64,000 bases of DNA, taken from the NCBI GenBank assembly GCA_000027065.2, contig FN543093.2, positions 1,616,074 through 1,680,073 of the forward strand. The letters are read 5' to 3'. The notes beneath the pieces were generated by a model. The model saw nothing but the letters and a program-made list of their open reading frames with translations, had not been told where the DNA came from and made no database searches. Origin of the DNA: Cronobacter turicensis z3032 (GTDB lineage Bacteria; Pseudomonadota; Gammaproteobacteria; Enterobacterales; Enterobacteriaceae). How positions within the stretch are numbered: position 1 is the first letter of the stretch; each line of letters opens with the position of its first letter. A program made the translations under genes and the position numbers. Positions 10,701-21,659 of this stretch are shown here, one piece after another.

Positions 10701-12223
10701 CGCAGATGCTTAACGGCAACACCGATCTCAATGAGAAGCTGCGCCAGCGTCTGGAGCAGGCGGAAGGCGAGCGTACCCGCGCCCGCGAAGCGCTGCGCAC
10801 CCATGCCGCGAAGCTCAGCCAGTATCATCAGGTGCAGGCGTCGCTGAAAAGTTCCTTCGACACCAAGAAAGAGCTGCTGGGCGATCTGCAACGTGAACTG
10901 CAGGATATCGGCGTGCGCGCCGATGCCGGGGCCGAAGAGCGCGCGCGTCAGCGTCGCGACGAACTGCATACGCGCCTCAGCAATAACCGTTCGCGCCGCA
11001 ATCAGCTGGAGAAACAGCTGACGCTGTGCGAAGCGGAGATGGATAACCTGACCCGCAGCCTGAAGCGTCTTGAGCGTAACTATCACGAGATGCGCGAGCA
11101 GGTCGTCAGCGCGAAAGCGGGCTGGTGCGCGGTGATGCGTATGGTGAAAGACAACGGCGTGGAGCGCCGTCTGCACCGCCGCGAGCTGGCGTATCATTCC
11201 GGCGACGATCTGCGTTCGATGTCGGATAAAGCCCTCGGCGCGCTGCGTCTGGCCGTGGCGGATAACGAGCACCTGCGCGACGTGCTGCGCCTGTCTGAAG
11301 ATCCGAAACGTCCGGAGCGTAAAATCCAGTTCTTCGTGGCGGTTTATCAGCATCTGCGCGAGCGTATCCGCCAGGATATTATCCGCACCGACGATCCGGT
11401 CGAGGCGATTGAACAGATGGAAATTGAGCTTGGCCGTCTGACGGAAGAGCTCACCTCACGCGAACAGAAGCTTGCCATTAGCTCCCGCAGCGTGGCGAAC
11501 ATTATTCGCAAGACGATCCAGCGCGAGCAGAACCGTATCCGTATGCTCAACCAGGGCCTGCAAAGCGTGTCGTTCGGGCAGGTCAACAGCGTGCGCCTCA
11601 ACGTCAACGTGCGTGAAAGCCATGCGACCCTGCTGGAAGTGCTCGCCGAGCAGCATGAGCAGCATCAGGACTTGTTTAACAGCAACCGCCTGACGTTCTC
11701 GGAAGCGCTGGCGAAACTCTGGCAACGCCTGAATCCGCAGATCGACATGGGCCAGCGCACCGCGCAGACCATCGGCGAAGAGCTGCTCGACTACCGTAAC
11801 TATCTGGAGATGGAAGTTGAGGTCAACCGTGGCTCAGACGGCTGGTTGCGCGCGGAAAGCGGCGCGCTCTCGACCGGTGAGGCGATCGGTACCGGGATGT
11901 CGATCCTGGTGATGGTGGTGCAGAGCTGGGAAGATGAGTCGAGCCGTCTGCGCGGTAAAGATATTTCGCCATGCCGTCTGCTGTTCCTCGACGAAGCGGC
12001 GCGTCTTGACGCCCGTTCCATCGCCACGCTGTTTGAGCTCTGCGAACGTTTGCAGATGCAGCTCATCATCGCGGCGCCGGAAAACATCAGCCCGGAAAAA
12101 GGCACGACCTACAAGCTGGTGCGTAAAGTCTTCCAGAACCATGAGCACGTGCATGTGGTTGGCCTGCGCGGCTTTGCCGCTCCGCCGGTTGAAGCCTTGC
12201 CGGGCGCGGCGGAAGTGTCGTAA
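7775..12223 (+). CDS. mukB: Chromosome partition protein MukB (SMC-like ATPase)
   Basis: A 1482-residue SMC-like protein, close to the 1486 of E. coli. The start [20 protein letters not shown] overlaps the mukE stop. Walker A is GGNGAGKST (about residues 34-42). Long coiled coils flank a hinge at about 650-780 ([30 protein letters not shown]). The ABC signature [10 protein letters not shown] lies near 1365 and Walker [14 protein letters not shown] near 1400. MukB dimers load on DNA and extrude loops to condense and segregate the chromosome, and also bind topoisomerase IV. The gene is followed by a strong terminator that closes the operon. Confidence 0.99.
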   Translation: MIERGKFRSLTLINWNGFFARTFDLDELVTTLSGGNGAGKSTTMAAFVTALIPDLTLLHFRNTTEAGATSGSRDKGLHGKLKAGVCYSVLDVVNSRHQRVLVGVRLQQVAGRDRKVDIKPFAIQGLPSAILPTQLLTETLNDRQARVLSLNELKDKIDAMEGVQLKQFNSITDYHSLMFDLGVVARRLRSASDRSKYYRLIEASLYGGISSAITRSLRDYLLPENGGVRKAFQDMEAALRENRMTLEAIRVTQSDRDLFKHLISEATNYVAADYMRHANERRIHLDQALELRRELFSSRKQLAAEQYKHVDMARELSEHVGAEGDLETDYQAASDHLNLVQTALRQQEKIERYEADLEELQIRLEEQSEVVAEAAEQQEENEARAEAAELEVDELKNQLADYQQALDVQQTRAIQYQQALTALERARELCHLPDLSAESADEWLDTFQAKEQEATERLLSLEQKMSVAQTAHSQFEQAYQLVASINGPVSRAEAWDVARELLRDASQQRHLAEQVQPLRMRLSELEQRLREQQDAERLLAEFCKRQGKEYDPEELEALNDELEARIAALSDSVSQAGEQRMTLRQELEQIQSRVKTLTSHAPAWLAAQNSLNQISEQSGETFESGQQVTEYLQQLLEREREAIVERDEVGARKRTVDEEIERLSQPGGAEDARLNALAERFGGVLLSEIYDDVSFDDAPYFSALYGPSRHAIVVPDLSRVRDLLDGLEECPEDLYLIEGDPQSFDDSVFSVEELEKAVVVKVAERQWRYSRFPSVPLFGRAARESRIESLHAEREALSERYATLSFDVQKTQRLHQAFSRFVGQHLAVAFEADPEAEIRKLNTRRSEIERAISQHENDNQQQRVQFEQAKEGVAQLNRLLPRLSLLADDSLADRVDEIQERLAEAQDAARFFSQHGNALAKLELVASVLQSDPEQFDQLKQDYEQARQTQRDARQQAFALSEVVQRRAHFSYSDSAQMLNGNTDLNEKLRQRLEQAEGERTRAREALRTHAAKLSQYHQVQASLKSSFDTKKELLGDLQRELQDIGVRADAGAEERARQRRDELHTRLSNNRSRRNQLEKQLTLCEAEMDNLTRSLKRLERNYHEMREQVVSAKAGWCAVMRMVKDNGVERRLHRRELAYHSGDDLRSMSDKALGALRLAVADNEHLRDVLRLSEDPKRPERKIQFFVAVYQHLRERIRQDIIRTDDPVEAIEQMEIELGRLTEELTSREQKLAISSRSVANIIRKTIQREQNRIRMLNQGLQSVSFGQVNSVRLNVNVRESHATLLEVLAEQHEQHQDLFNSNRLTFSEALAKLWQRLNPQIDMGQRTAQTIGEELLDYRNYLEMEVEVNRGSDGWLRAESGALSTGEAIGTGMSILVMVVQSWEDESSRLRGKDISPCRLLFLDEAARLDARSIATLFELCERLQMQLIIAAPENISPEKGTTYKLVRKVFQNHEHVHVVGLRGFAAPPVEALPGAAEVS

Positions 12224-12235
12224 CGTCATCACCTA

Positions 12236-12266
12236 AAAGAGCGGGCTTCGGCCCGCTTTCTTTTTG
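12236..12266 (+). terminator. Rho-independent terminator after mukB
   Basis: The stem AGCGGGC/GCCCGCT has a short TTCG loop and is followed by TTCTTTTT. It lies 13 bases past the mukB stop, with no gene on the other strand. Confidence 0.9.
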
Positions 12267-12377
12267 GCCGGTAAATCTTTAAACTTCTTTACATTCGGTC
12301 AGGCAAATGGTTTTTTCTCTTTATATACTCACAATAAGCCTGAGTGCCGAACTATTCTGAAAAACAGGGGGCAAGGG

Positions 12378-14180
12378 ATGGTGCTTAATATGCATGGTTT
12401 TCGACGGTCAGCGCTGAGTTTGTGCCTGGCTCTCAGTATCGCTCCACTGTTTAACGCGTATGCCGACGAACCGGAACTGATCACAACTGACAGCGTCACG
12501 ACGCTCAGCGCGCAGCCGTTGGCGCTGTCGCCGGGCATGGTGTTCCTCGCAGCGAATGCGGCGCCCGATGCCGCAAGTCGCCTCGCGAGCGCGCGTACGC
12601 AGTTACAGGCGGCGCTGCCGGCGGGCTTTACGCCTGTGTATATGAACGCGCTGGTAGGGCTTTACGCCGCGCGCGATCTTAAACCGATGTGGGAGAACCG
12701 CGACGCGGTACAGGCGTTCCAGCAGCAGCTGGCGGAAGTGGCGCTGGCCGGTTTCCAGCCGCAGTTTACCGCCTGGGTGGAACAGCTTACTGATCCTGCC
12801 GTCACCGGGCTCGCGCGCGATATCGTGCTGAGCGACGCGATGGTTGGGTATCTGCAGTTTATTTCCGGTATTCCAAGCCAGGGCAACCGCTGGCTCTACA
12901 GCGAAAAACCGTACAAACCGGAAATGCCCGCGCTGAACGTGCTTAACCAGTGGCAGGTCGCGCTGGATAATGGCTCGGTACCGGCGTTCGTACGTTCGCT
13001 TGCGCCTGTGCATCCGCACTATGCCGCGATGCACGCCTCGCTGTTGCAACTGGTGGCGGATACCCGCCCGTGGCCGCAGATGACCGGCAAAGAAAAATTG
13101 CGCCCTGGCCAGTGGAGCAGTGACGTTCCGGCCCTGAAAGAGATTTTACAGCGCACCGGGATGCTGGACGGCGGCCCGGATATTGTGCTGCCGGGCGATA
13201 ACAACGGCGTCGTCAGCCCGTCTGCGGCCTCGCAACCCGCAAGCCAGACCAGCACGCCGAAACCGGCACGCGCTGTCTATGATAAAGACCTCGTCGCGGC
13301 GGTGAAACGTTTTCAGAAATGGCAGGGGCTGGGCGCTGATGGCGTGATTGGTCAGTCGACGCGCGACTGGCTGAATGTGACGCCCGCGCAGCGCGCCGCG
13401 CTGCTGGCGCTCAATATCCAGCGTCTGCGCCTGCTGCCTGGCAAACTCAGCACCGGCATTATGGTGAATATTCCCGAGTACTCGCTGGTTTATTACCAGA
13501 ACGGGAGTCCGGTGCTGGCGTCGCGCGTGATTGTCGGCAGGCCGGATCGTAAAACGCCGCTGATGAGCAGCGCGCTCAATAACGTGGTGGTTAACCCGCC
13601 GTGGAATGTTCCGCCGACGCTGGCGCGCAAGGATATTCTGCCGAAAGTCTGGAATGACCCGGGGTATCTGGAAAGCCACGGCTATACGGTCCTGAACGGC
13701 TGGGGAAGCAACGCTGACGTGGTGGATCCATGGATGGTGGACTGGGCGACGATCACGCCGTCTAACCTGCCTTTCCGTTTCCAGCAGGCGCCTGGCGCGC
13801 ATAACTCGCTGGGGCGCTATAAGTTCAATATGCCAAGCTCTGACGCTATCTATCTGCACGATACGCCGAACCACAATCTCTTCCAGCGTGATTCCCGGGC
13901 GCTCAGCTCCGGCTGCGTGCGTGTGAATAAGGCCTCTGAACTGGCTAATATGCTGCTGCAGGATGCAGGCTGGAACGATTCGCGTATTTCGCAGACGCTG
14001 AAAGAGGGGAATACGCGTTATGTGAATATTCCGCAGACCATTCCGGTGAACCTCTATTATCTGACCGCATTTATCGGTGAAGACGGGCGTCCGCAATATC
14101 GTACAGATATTTACAATTACGATCACACCGCGCGATCGGGCGCACAAATCCTCCCAAAAGTGGAACAACTCATCCGCTAA
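12378..14180 (+). CDS. ldtD: L,D-transpeptidase LdtD
   Basis: A 600-residue secreted enzyme, formerly YcbB; E. coli LdtD is slightly longer. The start [20 protein letters not shown] is chosen for its signal peptide (cleavage near AYA-DEP) and a GGGGGCAAGGG site. After a peptidoglycan-scaffold region comes a PG_binding_1 domain (about 295-330, [20 protein letters not shown]) and a YkuD domain with HDTPNHNLF and SSGCVRVN; the catalytic cysteine is residue 513. It forms 3-3 (meso-DAP to meso-DAP) crosslinks in periplasmic peptidoglycan and supports beta-lactam bypass and envelope repair. The Ser/Pro/Gln-rich linker before the PG_binding domain is the most diverged part. Confidence 0.96.
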   Translation: MVLNMHGFRRSALSLCLALSIAPLFNAYADEPELITTDSVTTLSAQPLALSPGMVFLAANAAPDAASRLASARTQLQAALPAGFTPVYMNALVGLYAARDLKPMWENRDAVQAFQQQLAEVALAGFQPQFTAWVEQLTDPAVTGLARDIVLSDAMVGYLQFISGIPSQGNRWLYSEKPYKPEMPALNVLNQWQVALDNGSVPAFVRSLAPVHPHYAAMHASLLQLVADTRPWPQMTGKEKLRPGQWSSDVPALKEILQRTGMLDGGPDIVLPGDNNGVVSPSAASQPASQTSTPKPARAVYDKDLVAAVKRFQKWQGLGADGVIGQSTRDWLNVTPAQRAALLALNIQRLRLLPGKLSTGIMVNIPEYSLVYYQNGSPVLASRVIVGRPDRKTPLMSSALNNVVVNPPWNVPPTLARKDILPKVWNDPGYLESHGYTVLNGWGSNADVVDPWMVDWATITPSNLPFRFQQAPGAHNSLGRYKFNMPSSDAIYLHDTPNHNLFQRDSRALSSGCVRVNKASELANMLLQDAGWNDSRISQTLKEGNTRYVNIPQTIPVNLYYLTAFIGEDGRPQYRTDIYNYDHTARSGAQILPKVEQLIR

Positions 14181-14223
14181 CAGGTTTAATTCCGCGGACT
14201 TAACCTGCTCTATGTGAAGCGAA

Positions 14224-14252
14224 AACGGGCCAAACGTGAAAAAAGGCCCGTT
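14224..14252. other. Inverted repeat between ldtD and ycbK
   Basis: AACGGGCC and GGCCCGTT form an 8-bp stem with a 13-base A-rich loop, about 45 bases past the ldtD stop. The flank is not a clean T run, so it is a weak terminator or an mRNA-stabilising hairpin. Confidence 0.45.
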
Positions 14253-14359
14253 ATTCGCGGCTTTGACCTGTATTGACTCCCCCCCGGCTGGCGGTTAAGG
14301 TGCCACTCGTGCGCCAGAAGTGCATAGTTATTGTTCATTTGATTGTAGACCTGAATATC

Positions 14360-14908
14360 ATGGATAAAATTGACGCTCATCGCCGCAAACTGCTGGCGTT
14401 CGGCGGCGCCGCTTTAGGCGCTGCGATACTGCCCACGCCTGCATTTGCAACCCTGTCGACGCCACGACCGCGTATTCTTACGCTGAATAATTTACATACT
14501 GGCGAATCCATTAAGGCCGAGTTTTTTGATGGCCGGGGCTATATTCAGGATGAATTAGCAAAGCTAAACCATTTCTTTCGTGATTACCGGGCAAATAAGG
14601 TAAAAGCGATTGACCCCCGATTATTCGACCAGCTTTTCCGTTTGCAGGGGCTGCTCGGCACCCGTAAACCGGTACAGTTGATTTCCGGCTATCGCTCCGT
14701 TGATACCAATAACGAATTGCGATCCAAAAGCCGCGGCGTGGCGAAGCACAGCTACCACACCAAAGGCCAGGCCATGGATTTTCATATCGAAGGCATTTTG
14801 TTAAGCAATATTCGCAAAGCGGCGTTATCTCTGCGCGCCGGTGGTGTAGGATACTACCCCAGCAGTAACTTTGTGCATATTGATACCGGGCCGCTAAGGC
14901 ACTGGTAA
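14360..14908 (+). CDS. ycbK: YcbK, Tat-exported M15-like peptidase homologue
   Basis: A 182-residue protein identical in length to E. coli YcbK. The start [20 protein letters not shown] is chosen because it yields a twin-arginine signal (RRKLLAF, then a hydrophobic run and AFA cleavage near residue 30). The mature domain is a DUF882/peptidase M15-like fold with [26 protein letters not shown] and [15 protein letters not shown], whose His and Asp residues form the expected zinc site. It probably acts on peptidoglycan in the periplasm, consistent with its position next to ldtD, though its substrate is not established. Confidence 0.94.
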   Translation: MDKIDAHRRKLLAFGGAALGAAILPTPAFATLSTPRPRILTLNNLHTGESIKAEFFDGRGYIQDELAKLNHFFRDYRANKVKAIDPRLFDQLFRLQGLLGTRKPVQLISGYRSVDTNNELRSKSRGVAKHSYHTKGQAMDFHIEGILLSNIRKAALSLRAGGVGYYPSSNFVHIDTGPLRHW

Positions 14909-14946
14909 TTAACGACCCCGGCAGCGTGCCGGGTAAAAGGAGCGGT

Positions 14947-15594
14947 ATGAACTATCATATTATTCCGGTAACGGCGTTCGCCCAGAACTGCTCGTTAATC
15001 TGGTGTGAGGAGACGCGACAGGCGGCGCTGGTAGATCCCGGCGGCGATGCGCAGCGTATCAAGGAAGAAGTCGCCCGGATGGGCGTGACGCTGCAGCAGA
15101 TCCTGTTGACGCATGGTCATCTCGACCACGTCGGCGCGGCGGCGGAGCTTGCGGCGCACTACGGCATCCCCATTATCGGCCCGGAAAAAGAAGATGAGTT
15201 CTGGCTGCAGGGCCTGCCTGCGCAAAGCCGCATGTTTGGCCTCGATGAGTGCCAGCCGCTCACGCCTGATCGCTGGCTTAATGAAGGCGATACGGTGAAC
15301 GTCGGCAATATTTCGCTGGCCGTGCTGCACTGTCCGGGCCATACGCCGGGCCATATCGTCTTTTTCGACGCGCAGTCTCGTCTGCTGGTCTCCGGCGACG
15401 TGATATTTAAAGGCGGGGTGGGGCGCAGCGATTTCCCACGCGGCGATCACAGCCAGCTTATCGATGCCATCAAGCGTAAGCTGCTGCCGCTCGGCGATGA
15501 CGTTACCTTTATTCCCGGCCACGGCCCGATGTCAACGCTCGGTCACGAGCGCCTGCACAATCCTTTCCTGCAGGATGAAATGCCGGTCTGGTAA
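14947..15594 (+). CDS. gloC: Hydroxyacylglutathione hydrolase GloC (YcbL)
   Basis: A 215-residue metallo-beta-lactamase-fold protein starting [20 protein letters not shown], with an AAAAGGAG site upstream that settles the start. The zinc signature THGHLDH (about residues 56-62), [15 protein letters not shown] and FIPGHGPM are all present. It is a type II glyoxalase that hydrolyses S-lactoylglutathione to lactate and glutathione in the cytoplasm. mgsA, which makes methylglyoxal, lies far away at 53.6 kb. The gene ends at a hairpin shared with convergent aspC. Confidence 0.93.
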   Translation: MNYHIIPVTAFAQNCSLIWCEETRQAALVDPGGDAQRIKEEVARMGVTLQQILLTHGHLDHVGAAAELAAHYGIPIIGPEKEDEFWLQGLPAQSRMFGLDECQPLTPDRWLNEGDTVNVGNISLAVLHCPGHTPGHIVFFDAQSRLLVSGDVIFKGGVGRSDFPRGDHSQLIDAIKRKLLPLGDDVTFIPGHGPMSTLGHERLHNPFLQDEMPVW

Positions 15595-15605
15595 TGTCTT
15601 GCCAA

Positions 15606-15641
15606 TAAAAAAGGGCCGCACTGTGCGGCCCTTTTGTTTTT
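15606..15641. terminator. Bidirectional terminator between gloC and aspC
   Basis: AAGGGCCGCA/TGCGGCCCTT forms a perfect stem flanked by A residues on the left and T residues on the right, between two converging genes. It can therefore serve both strands. Confidence 0.9.
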
Positions 15642-15651
15642 TACACCGTCA

Positions 15652-16842
15652 TTACAGCACAGCGACGATAGCTTCGCACAGCGGCGCCATGTTATCCGGC
15701 GTCATGCCCGCCACGTTCACACGTCCGGACGCCACCGCATACACGCCAAACTCTTCACGCAGACGCAGCACCTGCTCTTTGGTCAGGCCGCTGAACGAGA
15801 ACATGCCGTTCTGTTTGGTGATAAAGCTGAAATCGCGGTTTGCGCCTTTCTCCGCCAGCGTATTCACAAACAGCTGACGCATACGCTGGATGCGCTGGCG
15901 CATGTCGGTCAGCTCCTGCTCCCACATGGTACGCAGGGCCTCGTTGCTGAGAATAGTCGCCACGACCGACGCGCCGTGTGCCGGCGGGTTGGAGTAGTTG
16001 GCGCGAATGCAGGATTTCATCTGGCTGAATGCGCGGTCTGCGGCGTCGGCTTCTGCCGCCACCAGCGTACAGGCGCCGACGCGCTCGTTGTACAGACCGA
16101 AGTTTTTGGAGTAAGAGCTCGCGACGATAAGTTCTTTATGCAGAGCAGCGAACGCACGCAGGCCTTCAGCATCTTCTTCCAGACCGCGGGCAAAGCCCTG
16201 GTAGGCGAAGTCAAACAGCGGCAGCCAGCCTTTTTCGACAGACAGCTTCGCCAGCTGTTCCCACTGATCCAGCGTCGGGTCAATGCCGGTCGGGTTGTGG
16301 CAGCAGCCGTGGAACAGCACCACGTCACCCGCCTGCGCTTCCTGCAGGCTGCTTAACAGGCCGTCGAAATCGAGCGTATGGTTCGCGGCGTCATAGTAAG
16401 CGTATTCACGCACTTCCAGCCCGGCGGAATTGAACACGCCTTTATGGTTCGGCCAGCTCGGGTTAGAGACCCAGACGCGTTTGACGTCGGTATTTTTGGC
16501 GAGGAAATCCGCCGCGACACGCAGCGCGCCGGTGCCGCCTGGGGTCTGCGCCGTGCGGGCGCGTTTATCGCTAATAATATGGCTGCCTTTACCGAACAGC
16601 AGTTCCTGCGTGCAGCGGCCGAATTCGGGAATACCGTCAATGCCGAGGTAGTTTTTGGTGGTTTCATTTTCCAGCAGATATTGTTCTGCTTTTTTAACGC
16701 TGGTCAGAACCGGGGTCTTACCGGTTTCATCCTTGTAAACACCAATGCCTAAGTTAATTTTGGTTGGGCGATCGTCGGCACGAAACAGATCGGCCAGGCC
16801 AAGGATCGGGTCGGCTGGGGCGGCGGTAATGTTCTCAAACAT
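15652..16842 (-). CDS. aspC: Aspartate aminotransferase
   Basis: A 396-residue class I aminotransferase of the exact E. coli length, starting [20 protein letters not shown]. The PLP-binding lysine is in [14 protein letters not shown], preceded by FDFAYQGF; substrate-binding arginines occur in the C-terminal SGRVNVAGM segment. It interconverts aspartate and oxaloacetate with glutamate and 2-oxoglutarate, and also handles tyrosine and phenylalanine. It lies downstream of ompF on the same strand but is separated by the ompF terminator and has its own 185-base upstream region. Confidence 0.98.
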   Translation of the reverse strand: MFENITAAPADPILGLADLFRADDRPTKINLGIGVYKDETGKTPVLTSVKKAEQYLLENETTKNYLGIDGIPEFGRCTQELLFGKGSHIISDKRARTAQTPGGTGALRVAADFLAKNTDVKRVWVSNPSWPNHKGVFNSAGLEVREYAYYDAANHTLDFDGLLSSLQEAQAGDVVLFHGCCHNPTGIDPTLDQWEQLAKLSVEKGWLPLFDFAYQGFARGLEEDAEGLRAFAALHKELIVASSYSKNFGLYNERVGACTLVAAEADAADRAFSQMKSCIRANYSNPPAHGASVVATILSNEALRTMWEQELTDMRQRIQRMRQLFVNTLAEKGANRDFSFITKQNGMFSFSGLTKEQVLRLREEFGVYAVASGRVNVAGMTPDNMAPLCEAIVAVL

Positions 16843-16971
16843 GACGAGGTTCCATTGTGATTTCAGAAGGGAAATTCGCTATCAGGTTAACGGGAGATTT
16901 ACAAAATGCCAACCGTTTGCCCGGAAAAGTTACGTGGATCGCAAAAGTTGGCAGAATTTTCTTTTACGCAT

Positions 16972-17000
16972 AAAAAAACAGGGCCGAAGCCCTGTTTTTT
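16972..17000 (-). terminator. Rho-independent terminator after ompF
   Basis: On the minus strand, ACAGGGCTTCGGCCCTGT is followed by seven T residues, about 30 bases past the ompF stop. It isolates the highly expressed porin gene from aspC. Confidence 0.9.
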
Positions 17001-17027
17001 CGCTATCAGACAACAAGGTTGTGCTGA

Positions 17028-18128
17028 TTAGAACTGGTAGGTCGCAGCCAGTGCAACCTGGTCGTCACGACCGTTAACGATACCCACGTTACGAGCGTAA
17101 GCGTCGTTATCGATCAGGTTGATCTGGTAGTCAACGTATACGTTGAAGTTTTTGTTGAAGTAGTAGTAAGCACCAACTTCAACATATTTCTGCAGGTCAG
17201 CATCGCCGCCATCGAAGGTGCCACGAGCAGTCAGGTTTTTACCTTTAGACTGTACGTAAGACAGGGACGGACGCAGACCGAAATCGAACTGGTACTGAGC
17301 GATCGCTTCAAAGTTCTGAGTTTTGTTCGCAAAGGTGTTATCAGCTTCGCGAGTCATGTTGCGAGTCTCAGCATACACGGTCGCCAGGTACAGGTTGTTA
17401 GCATCGTACTTGGCACCAACTGCCCATGCTTCAGCGCGATCGCCTTTATCATCCAGTTTCTGCTGAAGAGTACGGTTAGAGTTGCTGTACGCACCAATCA
17501 GGCTGAAGCCTTCGCCAAAATCGTAACCCAGTGAGTAACCAACGCCATCGCCGTTAGAAGTAGCAACGTTATCACGGTCGTTTTTACCCTGATACTGGAT
17601 ACCAAAGTTCAGACCGTCAGCCAGGCCGAAGAAGCCGGTGTTACGGTAAGTCAGAACACCAGTGGTACGGCCGGTCATGAAGTTATCAGAATAGTTAGCC
17701 CAGGTCATACCGGAGTAAGACGGTGCCATATCGGTGTAGGATTCAACATCGTATACGATACCGTAATTACGGCCGTAATCGATGGAGCCCGCGTCCGCAA
17801 TTTTCAGACCAGCAAAGGCCAGACGGGTACGGTTAGAGTTGTTAGCGCCCTGCTCAGATTCAGCGCTGGTCGCATACGCACGGTATTCCCACTGACCATA
17901 ACCGGTCAGCTGATCGTTAATCTGAGTTTCGCCTTTGAAGCCCAGCTGAGCGTAAGTCGCATCACCATTGCTGGTGTTGTCGCCTGATGTCACGAAATCG
18001 TGTTCAGCAGTAACTTTGCCGTAAAGATCCAGTTTGTTGCCGTTTTTGTTATAGATTTCTGCAGCGTTTGCTGCACCGGCTACCAGCAGGGCAGGGATAA
18101 CCACTGCCAGGATATTGCGCTTCATCAT
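17028..18128 (-). CDS. ompF: General porin OmpF
   Basis: A 366-residue outer-membrane porin with a signal peptide [22 protein letters not shown] cleaved before [16 protein letters not shown], and a C-terminal LAATYQF ending in phenylalanine, the Bam recognition feature. Gene position between asnS and aspC identifies ompF. It forms a trimeric 16-strand beta barrel for diffusion of small hydrophilic solutes. The constriction loop L3 (residues 132-140, TDMAPSYSG) lacks the PEFGG motif of E. coli OmpF. The leader GAGGGTAATAAATAATGATG is the same as that paired by MicF sRNA in E. coli, and the upstream region carries promoter and OmpR-type elements. Confidence 0.93.
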   Translation of the reverse strand: MMKRNILAVVIPALLVAGAANAAEIYNKNGNKLDLYGKVTAEHDFVTSGDNTSNGDATYAQLGFKGETQINDQLTGYGQWEYRAYATSAESEQGANNSNRTRLAFAGLKIADAGSIDYGRNYGIVYDVESYTDMAPSYSGMTWANYSDNFMTGRTTGVLTYRNTGFFGLADGLNFGIQYQGKNDRDNVATSNGDGVGYSLGYDFGEGFSLIGAYSNSNRTLQQKLDDKGDRAEAWAVGAKYDANNLYLATVYAETRNMTREADNTFANKTQNFEAIAQYQFDFGLRPSLSYVQSKGKNLTARGTFDGGDADLQKYVEVGAYYYFNKNFNVYVDYQINLIDNDAYARNVGIVNGRDDQVALAATYQF

Positions 18129-18231
18129 TATTTATTACCCTCATTGGTTTTTTTGAACACCTGCCACTGCCGTCAATAATTCATTACGGAACTATTGATG
18201 AGAGTTTGGTGTCTTTCTGTGTCTGTCTGGC

Positions 18232-18300
18232 ATCTTTCCATTCATATAATCGTTTCGCTACCCGGAAAGTGCTACAAATGTCTAAATCGAGTAACAAAAA
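18232..18300 (-). promoter_or_regulatory. ompF promoter with OmpR-type sites
   Basis: On the minus strand the elements TAGCGA (18255-18260) and AAAGAT (18232-18237) are separated by 17 bases and match the E. coli ompF -35 and -10 elements. Immediately upstream, ATTTGTAGCACTTTCC and TTTTTGTTACTCGATTTA (about 18261-18300) align with the proximal OmpR-phosphate sites. Only part of the E. coli F1-F3 array is obviously preserved. The leader is about 105 bases. Confidence 0.75.
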
Positions 18301-18627
18301 GAAATATTGTGTAAGAATTTATTAATGAAAGGGAACTTTGTGAGAGACCTCAAATTTATTACTTAGGTGAATGAATTTTGCTCATTCCTTTCTTATATAT
18401 ATGAAAAACTTATCATTAATTTAGATAAGGTGCATTTTTATACAATTGTAAGCAGCAGATGTTTTTTTCAGGATGGGATGGATGGAAGTCCAGAAGTCTG
18501 TGGAAGTTGTGTACAAATATGCTATAGCGAAGCGGCGTCAAAAAAAGCCATTAGATAATTGATGAATTTTTATACACGGCAAAAGTCATCGAAACCGTAA
18601 TAAAAAATGAACAATAAGAGGCTGGCA
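18301..18627. other. AT-rich intergenic region upstream of ompF
   Basis: About 330 bases of AT-rich DNA between the ompF promoter and the asnS terminator, in sharp contrast with the GC-rich neighbours. It contains A/T tracts and an inverted repeat GAATGA/TCATTC near 18370. In E. coli the matching region carries a distant OmpR site and binds IHF/H-NS. A 63-codon frame at 18367-18558 shows no family resemblance and is not called. Confidence 0.6.
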
Positions 18628-18653
18628 GAAAAAAGGGCCAGCAAGCTGGCCCC
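18628..18653 (-). terminator. Rho-independent terminator after asnS
   Basis: On the minus strand GGGCCAGC-TT-GCTGGCCC is followed by six T residues, ten bases past the asnS stop. Confidence 0.9.
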
Positions 18654-18661
18654 TCTGAGGA

Positions 18662-20062
18662 TTAGAAGTTCGCGTTGCGCGGGGTACGCGGGAAGGGGAT
18701 AACGTCGCGCACGTTCTGAACGCCGGTTACGTAGGCGATCAGACGTTCAAAGCCGAGACCAAAACCGGCGTGCGGCACGGTGCCGTAACGGCGCAGGTCG
18801 CGATACCACCAGTAGTCTTCTTTATTAAGGCCCATTTCTTCCATGCGCGCATCCAGCACGTCGAGACGCTCTTCACGCTGGGAGCCGCCGATGATTTCAC
18901 CGATGCCCGGCGCGAGGACGTCCATCGCCGCCACGGTTTTGCCATCTTCGTTAAGGCGCATATAGAACGCCTTGATGTCTTTCGGGTAGTTTTTCACTAC
19001 CACCGGCGCTTTGAAGTGTTTCTCGGCGAGATAGCGTTCATGCTCGGATGCCAGATCTACGCCCCAGTAAACCGGGTTCTCGAATTTCTCGCCGCTTTTC
19101 TCCAGAATGGCGACCGCGTCGGTGTAGTCCACCTGCGCGAAGTCTGCGGAGATGAAACGCTCCAGACGGTCGATGGCTTCTTTATCCACGCGCTCGGCGA
19201 AGAACTTCATGTCGTCCATGCGTTCATCCAGCACCGCTTTGAAGACATATTTCAGCATCGCTTCCGCGAGGCCCGCCACGTCGTTCAGGTTAGCGAACGC
19301 CACTTCCGGCTCCAGCATCCAGAACTCCGCGAGGTGGCGGCTGGTGTTGGAGTTTTCAGCGCGGAAGGTCGGGCCGAAGGTATAGACTTTCGACAGCGCG
19401 CAGGCGTAGGTTTCGCCGTTCAACTGACCGGAAACGGTCAGGAACGCTTCTTTGCCGAAAAAGTCTTTGTCGAAATCGATTTTACCCTGATCGTCGCGCG
19501 GCAGGTTTTCCAGATCCAGCGTCGACACGCGGAACATTTCACCCGCGCCTTCGGTATCAGACGCGGTGATAAGCGGCGTGGAGACCCAGAAGAAGCCCTG
19601 CTCGTGGAAGAAACGGTGCAGCGCCTGCGCCAGCGTGTGGCGTACGCGTGCCACGGCGCCAATCAGGTTGGTGCGCGGACGCAGATGCGCCACTTCACGC
19701 AGATACTCGATGCTGTGGCGCTTGGCCGCCATCGGGTAGGTATCCGGATCGTCCACCCAGCCGGTCACTTCAACCTGCGTGGCCTGCAGTTCGAAGCTCT
19801 GGCCTTCGCCCGGGGATTCAACCACTTTGCCGGTGACGATAACTGAGCAGCCCGTCGTGAGGTGCAAAACCTCTTCATTATAATTGGGCAGAGAATTATT
19901 AATGACAGCCTGTATCGGATCAAAGCAGGAACCGTCATAAACGGCGAGGAAGGAGATGCCAGCTTTTGAATCTCTTCGGGTACGCACCCACCCGCGCACG
20001 GTGACTTCACTGTCAACGGCAACGCGGCCCTGGAGTACGTCGGCTACAGGCACAACGCTCAT
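18662..20062 (-). CDS. asnS: Asparaginyl-tRNA synthetase
   Basis: A 466-residue class IIb synthetase of the usual length, starting [20 protein letters not shown]. An N-terminal OB fold (about 15-105, [20 protein letters not shown]) binds the anticodon; the catalytic domain has motif 2 [22 protein letters not shown] and motif 3 [15 protein letters not shown]. It charges tRNA-Asn with asparagine in the cytoplasm. The C-terminal [12 protein letters not shown] is typical. It stands alone with its own terminator. Confidence 0.99.
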   Translation of the reverse strand: MSVVPVADVLQGRVAVDSEVTVRGWVRTRRDSKAGISFLAVYDGSCFDPIQAVINNSLPNYNEEVLHLTTGCSVIVTGKVVESPGEGQSFELQATQVEVTGWVDDPDTYPMAAKRHSIEYLREVAHLRPRTNLIGAVARVRHTLAQALHRFFHEQGFFWVSTPLITASDTEGAGEMFRVSTLDLENLPRDDQGKIDFDKDFFGKEAFLTVSGQLNGETYACALSKVYTFGPTFRAENSNTSRHLAEFWMLEPEVAFANLNDVAGLAEAMLKYVFKAVLDERMDDMKFFAERVDKEAIDRLERFISADFAQVDYTDAVAILEKSGEKFENPVYWGVDLASEHERYLAEKHFKAPVVVKNYPKDIKAFYMRLNEDGKTVAAMDVLAPGIGEIIGGSQREERLDVLDARMEEMGLNKEDYWWYRDLRRYGTVPHAGFGLGFERLIAYVTGVQNVRDVIPFPRTPRNANF

Positions 20063-20190
20063 AATTTTCTCTCTGGTTAATGGTCAAAAATAACATTTTC
20101 CACCCCGACGGGGGGATATCTATGTTACCTGGCATACGCCATCAGACAAGCAGAATTCGCGGTGCGGGAAAAAGAAATCGGAAAGGGCAG

Positions 20191-20217
20191 GAAAAAGCAG
20201 GGAGCGCGCGGCTCCCT
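20191..20217 (-). terminator. Rho-independent terminator after pncB
   Basis: On the minus strand GGGAGCC-GCG-CGCTCCC-type pairing is followed by TGCTTTTTCC, about 12 bases past the pncB stop. Confidence 0.8.
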
Positions 20218-20228
20218 CTGGGAAAACA

Positions 20229-21431
20229 TCAGCTTGCTTTACGCACCAGCGGAAGGTCGAACGCTTTACGCAGCGCGCGCACAAACGCCTTATCGTGACA
20301 AATCGTTTTGCCGGGGCTGTCGGAGAGCTTCGCCACCGGGCGGCCATTACATTCAACGAGCTTAATCACGATATTGAGCGGCTTCACGTGCGGGATATCG
20401 CAGGTCAGACGGGTGCCGATGCCAAAGCCCAGCTTCACGCGGTCGGCGAAGTGGCGATAAAGCTCAATCGCTTTCGCGAAATCGAGGTTATCGGAAAAAA
20501 TCAGCGTCTTACTGAGCGGATCGATGCCGAGCTGCTGATAGTGCGCGATGGCTTTCTCGCCCCACTGCACCGGGTCGCCGGAGTCGTGGCGCAGGCCCTG
20601 ATAACGGCCCGCGAATTCCGGGCCGAAATCGCGCAGGAAGGCGTCCATCGTAATGCAGTCGGTCAGCGCAATGCCGAGCATATCCGGATATTCGTCAAGC
20701 CATGCCTGCAATGCCGCAATCTGGCTGTTCGCGAGATCGGGGCTGATTTGCTGATGCGCCTGGAACCATTCATGCGCCTGCGTGCCCATCGGCGTCAGGG
20801 AGAGACGGCGGGCGAGATCGTAGTTGCTGGTGCCAATAAACCACGGTTCCAGCTTAAGGCGTTCAACAATCGCCTGCTGGACATCGCGCGAGAAGCGACG
20901 GCGGGTGCCGAAATCCATCAGACGGAAAGCGCTTAAATCCAGCCCGTCGGTCATGGCGTGGAAATCATCGAGTTTAACTTCAAGATGCGCCAGCGCCTGA
21001 TCGACGCTCGCCTCCGGGGTGCGGTAGCGGTGCACCAGCTCGCTGATCACGGCCAGCAGCGGCACTTCCCACATGATCACTTCGCGCCACGGACCGCTTA
21101 AGCGGATGTCCAGTTTGCCGCCGTCGTTGCGGATCTGCACCTGCGTCGGATCATAACGGAACGTTTTCAGCCACTGCAGATAGTCGGCCCGGAAAAACGG
21201 CAGGCCGGAGAGCCACTGATACTCCGCGTCAGAGAGCGCCAGATGCTGCATGGCATCGACCTGTTCGCGAATCGCGTCAGCATAGATGCCCAGCAGATCG
21301 TCACCCCGGCAGCGAAATTCCGCTGCGACATGCACGTCATAATAGTGATGAAAAACCGCCTGCTGCATATGCAGCTTATAGGCGTCCGTATCCAGCAGCG
21401 TTTGCAATAGGGGGGAAGCGTATTGTGTCAT
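20229..21431 (-). CDS. pncB: Nicotinate phosphoribosyltransferase
   Basis: A 400-residue protein, the same length as in E. coli. The start [20 protein letters not shown] is chosen over an upstream ATG at 21446 by homology. His220 in [12 protein letters not shown] is the residue phosphorylated by ATP in the Salmonella enzyme; DFGTRRRFS and [15 protein letters not shown] form the ribose-phosphate site. It converts nicotinate and PRPP to nicotinate mononucleotide in the NAD salvage pathway. In E. coli pncB and pepN are adjacent and divergent; here a four-gene operon has been inserted between them. Confidence 0.98.
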   Translation of the reverse strand: MTQYASPLLQTLLDTDAYKLHMQQAVFHHYYDVHVAAEFRCRGDDLLGIYADAIREQVDAMQHLALSDAEYQWLSGLPFFRADYLQWLKTFRYDPTQVQIRNDGGKLDIRLSGPWREVIMWEVPLLAVISELVHRYRTPEASVDQALAHLEVKLDDFHAMTDGLDLSAFRLMDFGTRRRFSRDVQQAIVERLKLEPWFIGTSNYDLARRLSLTPMGTQAHEWFQAHQQISPDLANSQIAALQAWLDEYPDMLGIALTDCITMDAFLRDFGPEFAGRYQGLRHDSGDPVQWGEKAIAHYQQLGIDPLSKTLIFSDNLDFAKAIELYRHFADRVKLGFGIGTRLTCDIPHVKPLNIVIKLVECNGRPVAKLSDSPGKTICHDKAFVRALRKAFDLPLVRKAS

Positions 21432-21659
21432 GGTGCGAACTGGCATCCTCTCACAGGCGCGTATCTATCAGTGGCATAAGCAGATAAAGACGCAGGAGTA
21501 TACCCTGATTATCGGTTTATTGAAGCAGGATCACAACACAACCGACGAGGCGGGTCGAGGGCAATTTGTGCCGCATGTTACTTAAATGTAGCAAACGGCA
21601 TGCTGACCCCTTCAGGGAACGGCTTGTTTCAGGCCGGGTCGCCAGTGCCAGCAAAGACG

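Noticed and set aside
18367..18558. 63-codon frame in the AT-rich region upstream of ompF
   Set aside because: It has a poor ribosome site placed too close to the ATG, no recognisable family and lies in a region expected to hold regulatory sites.
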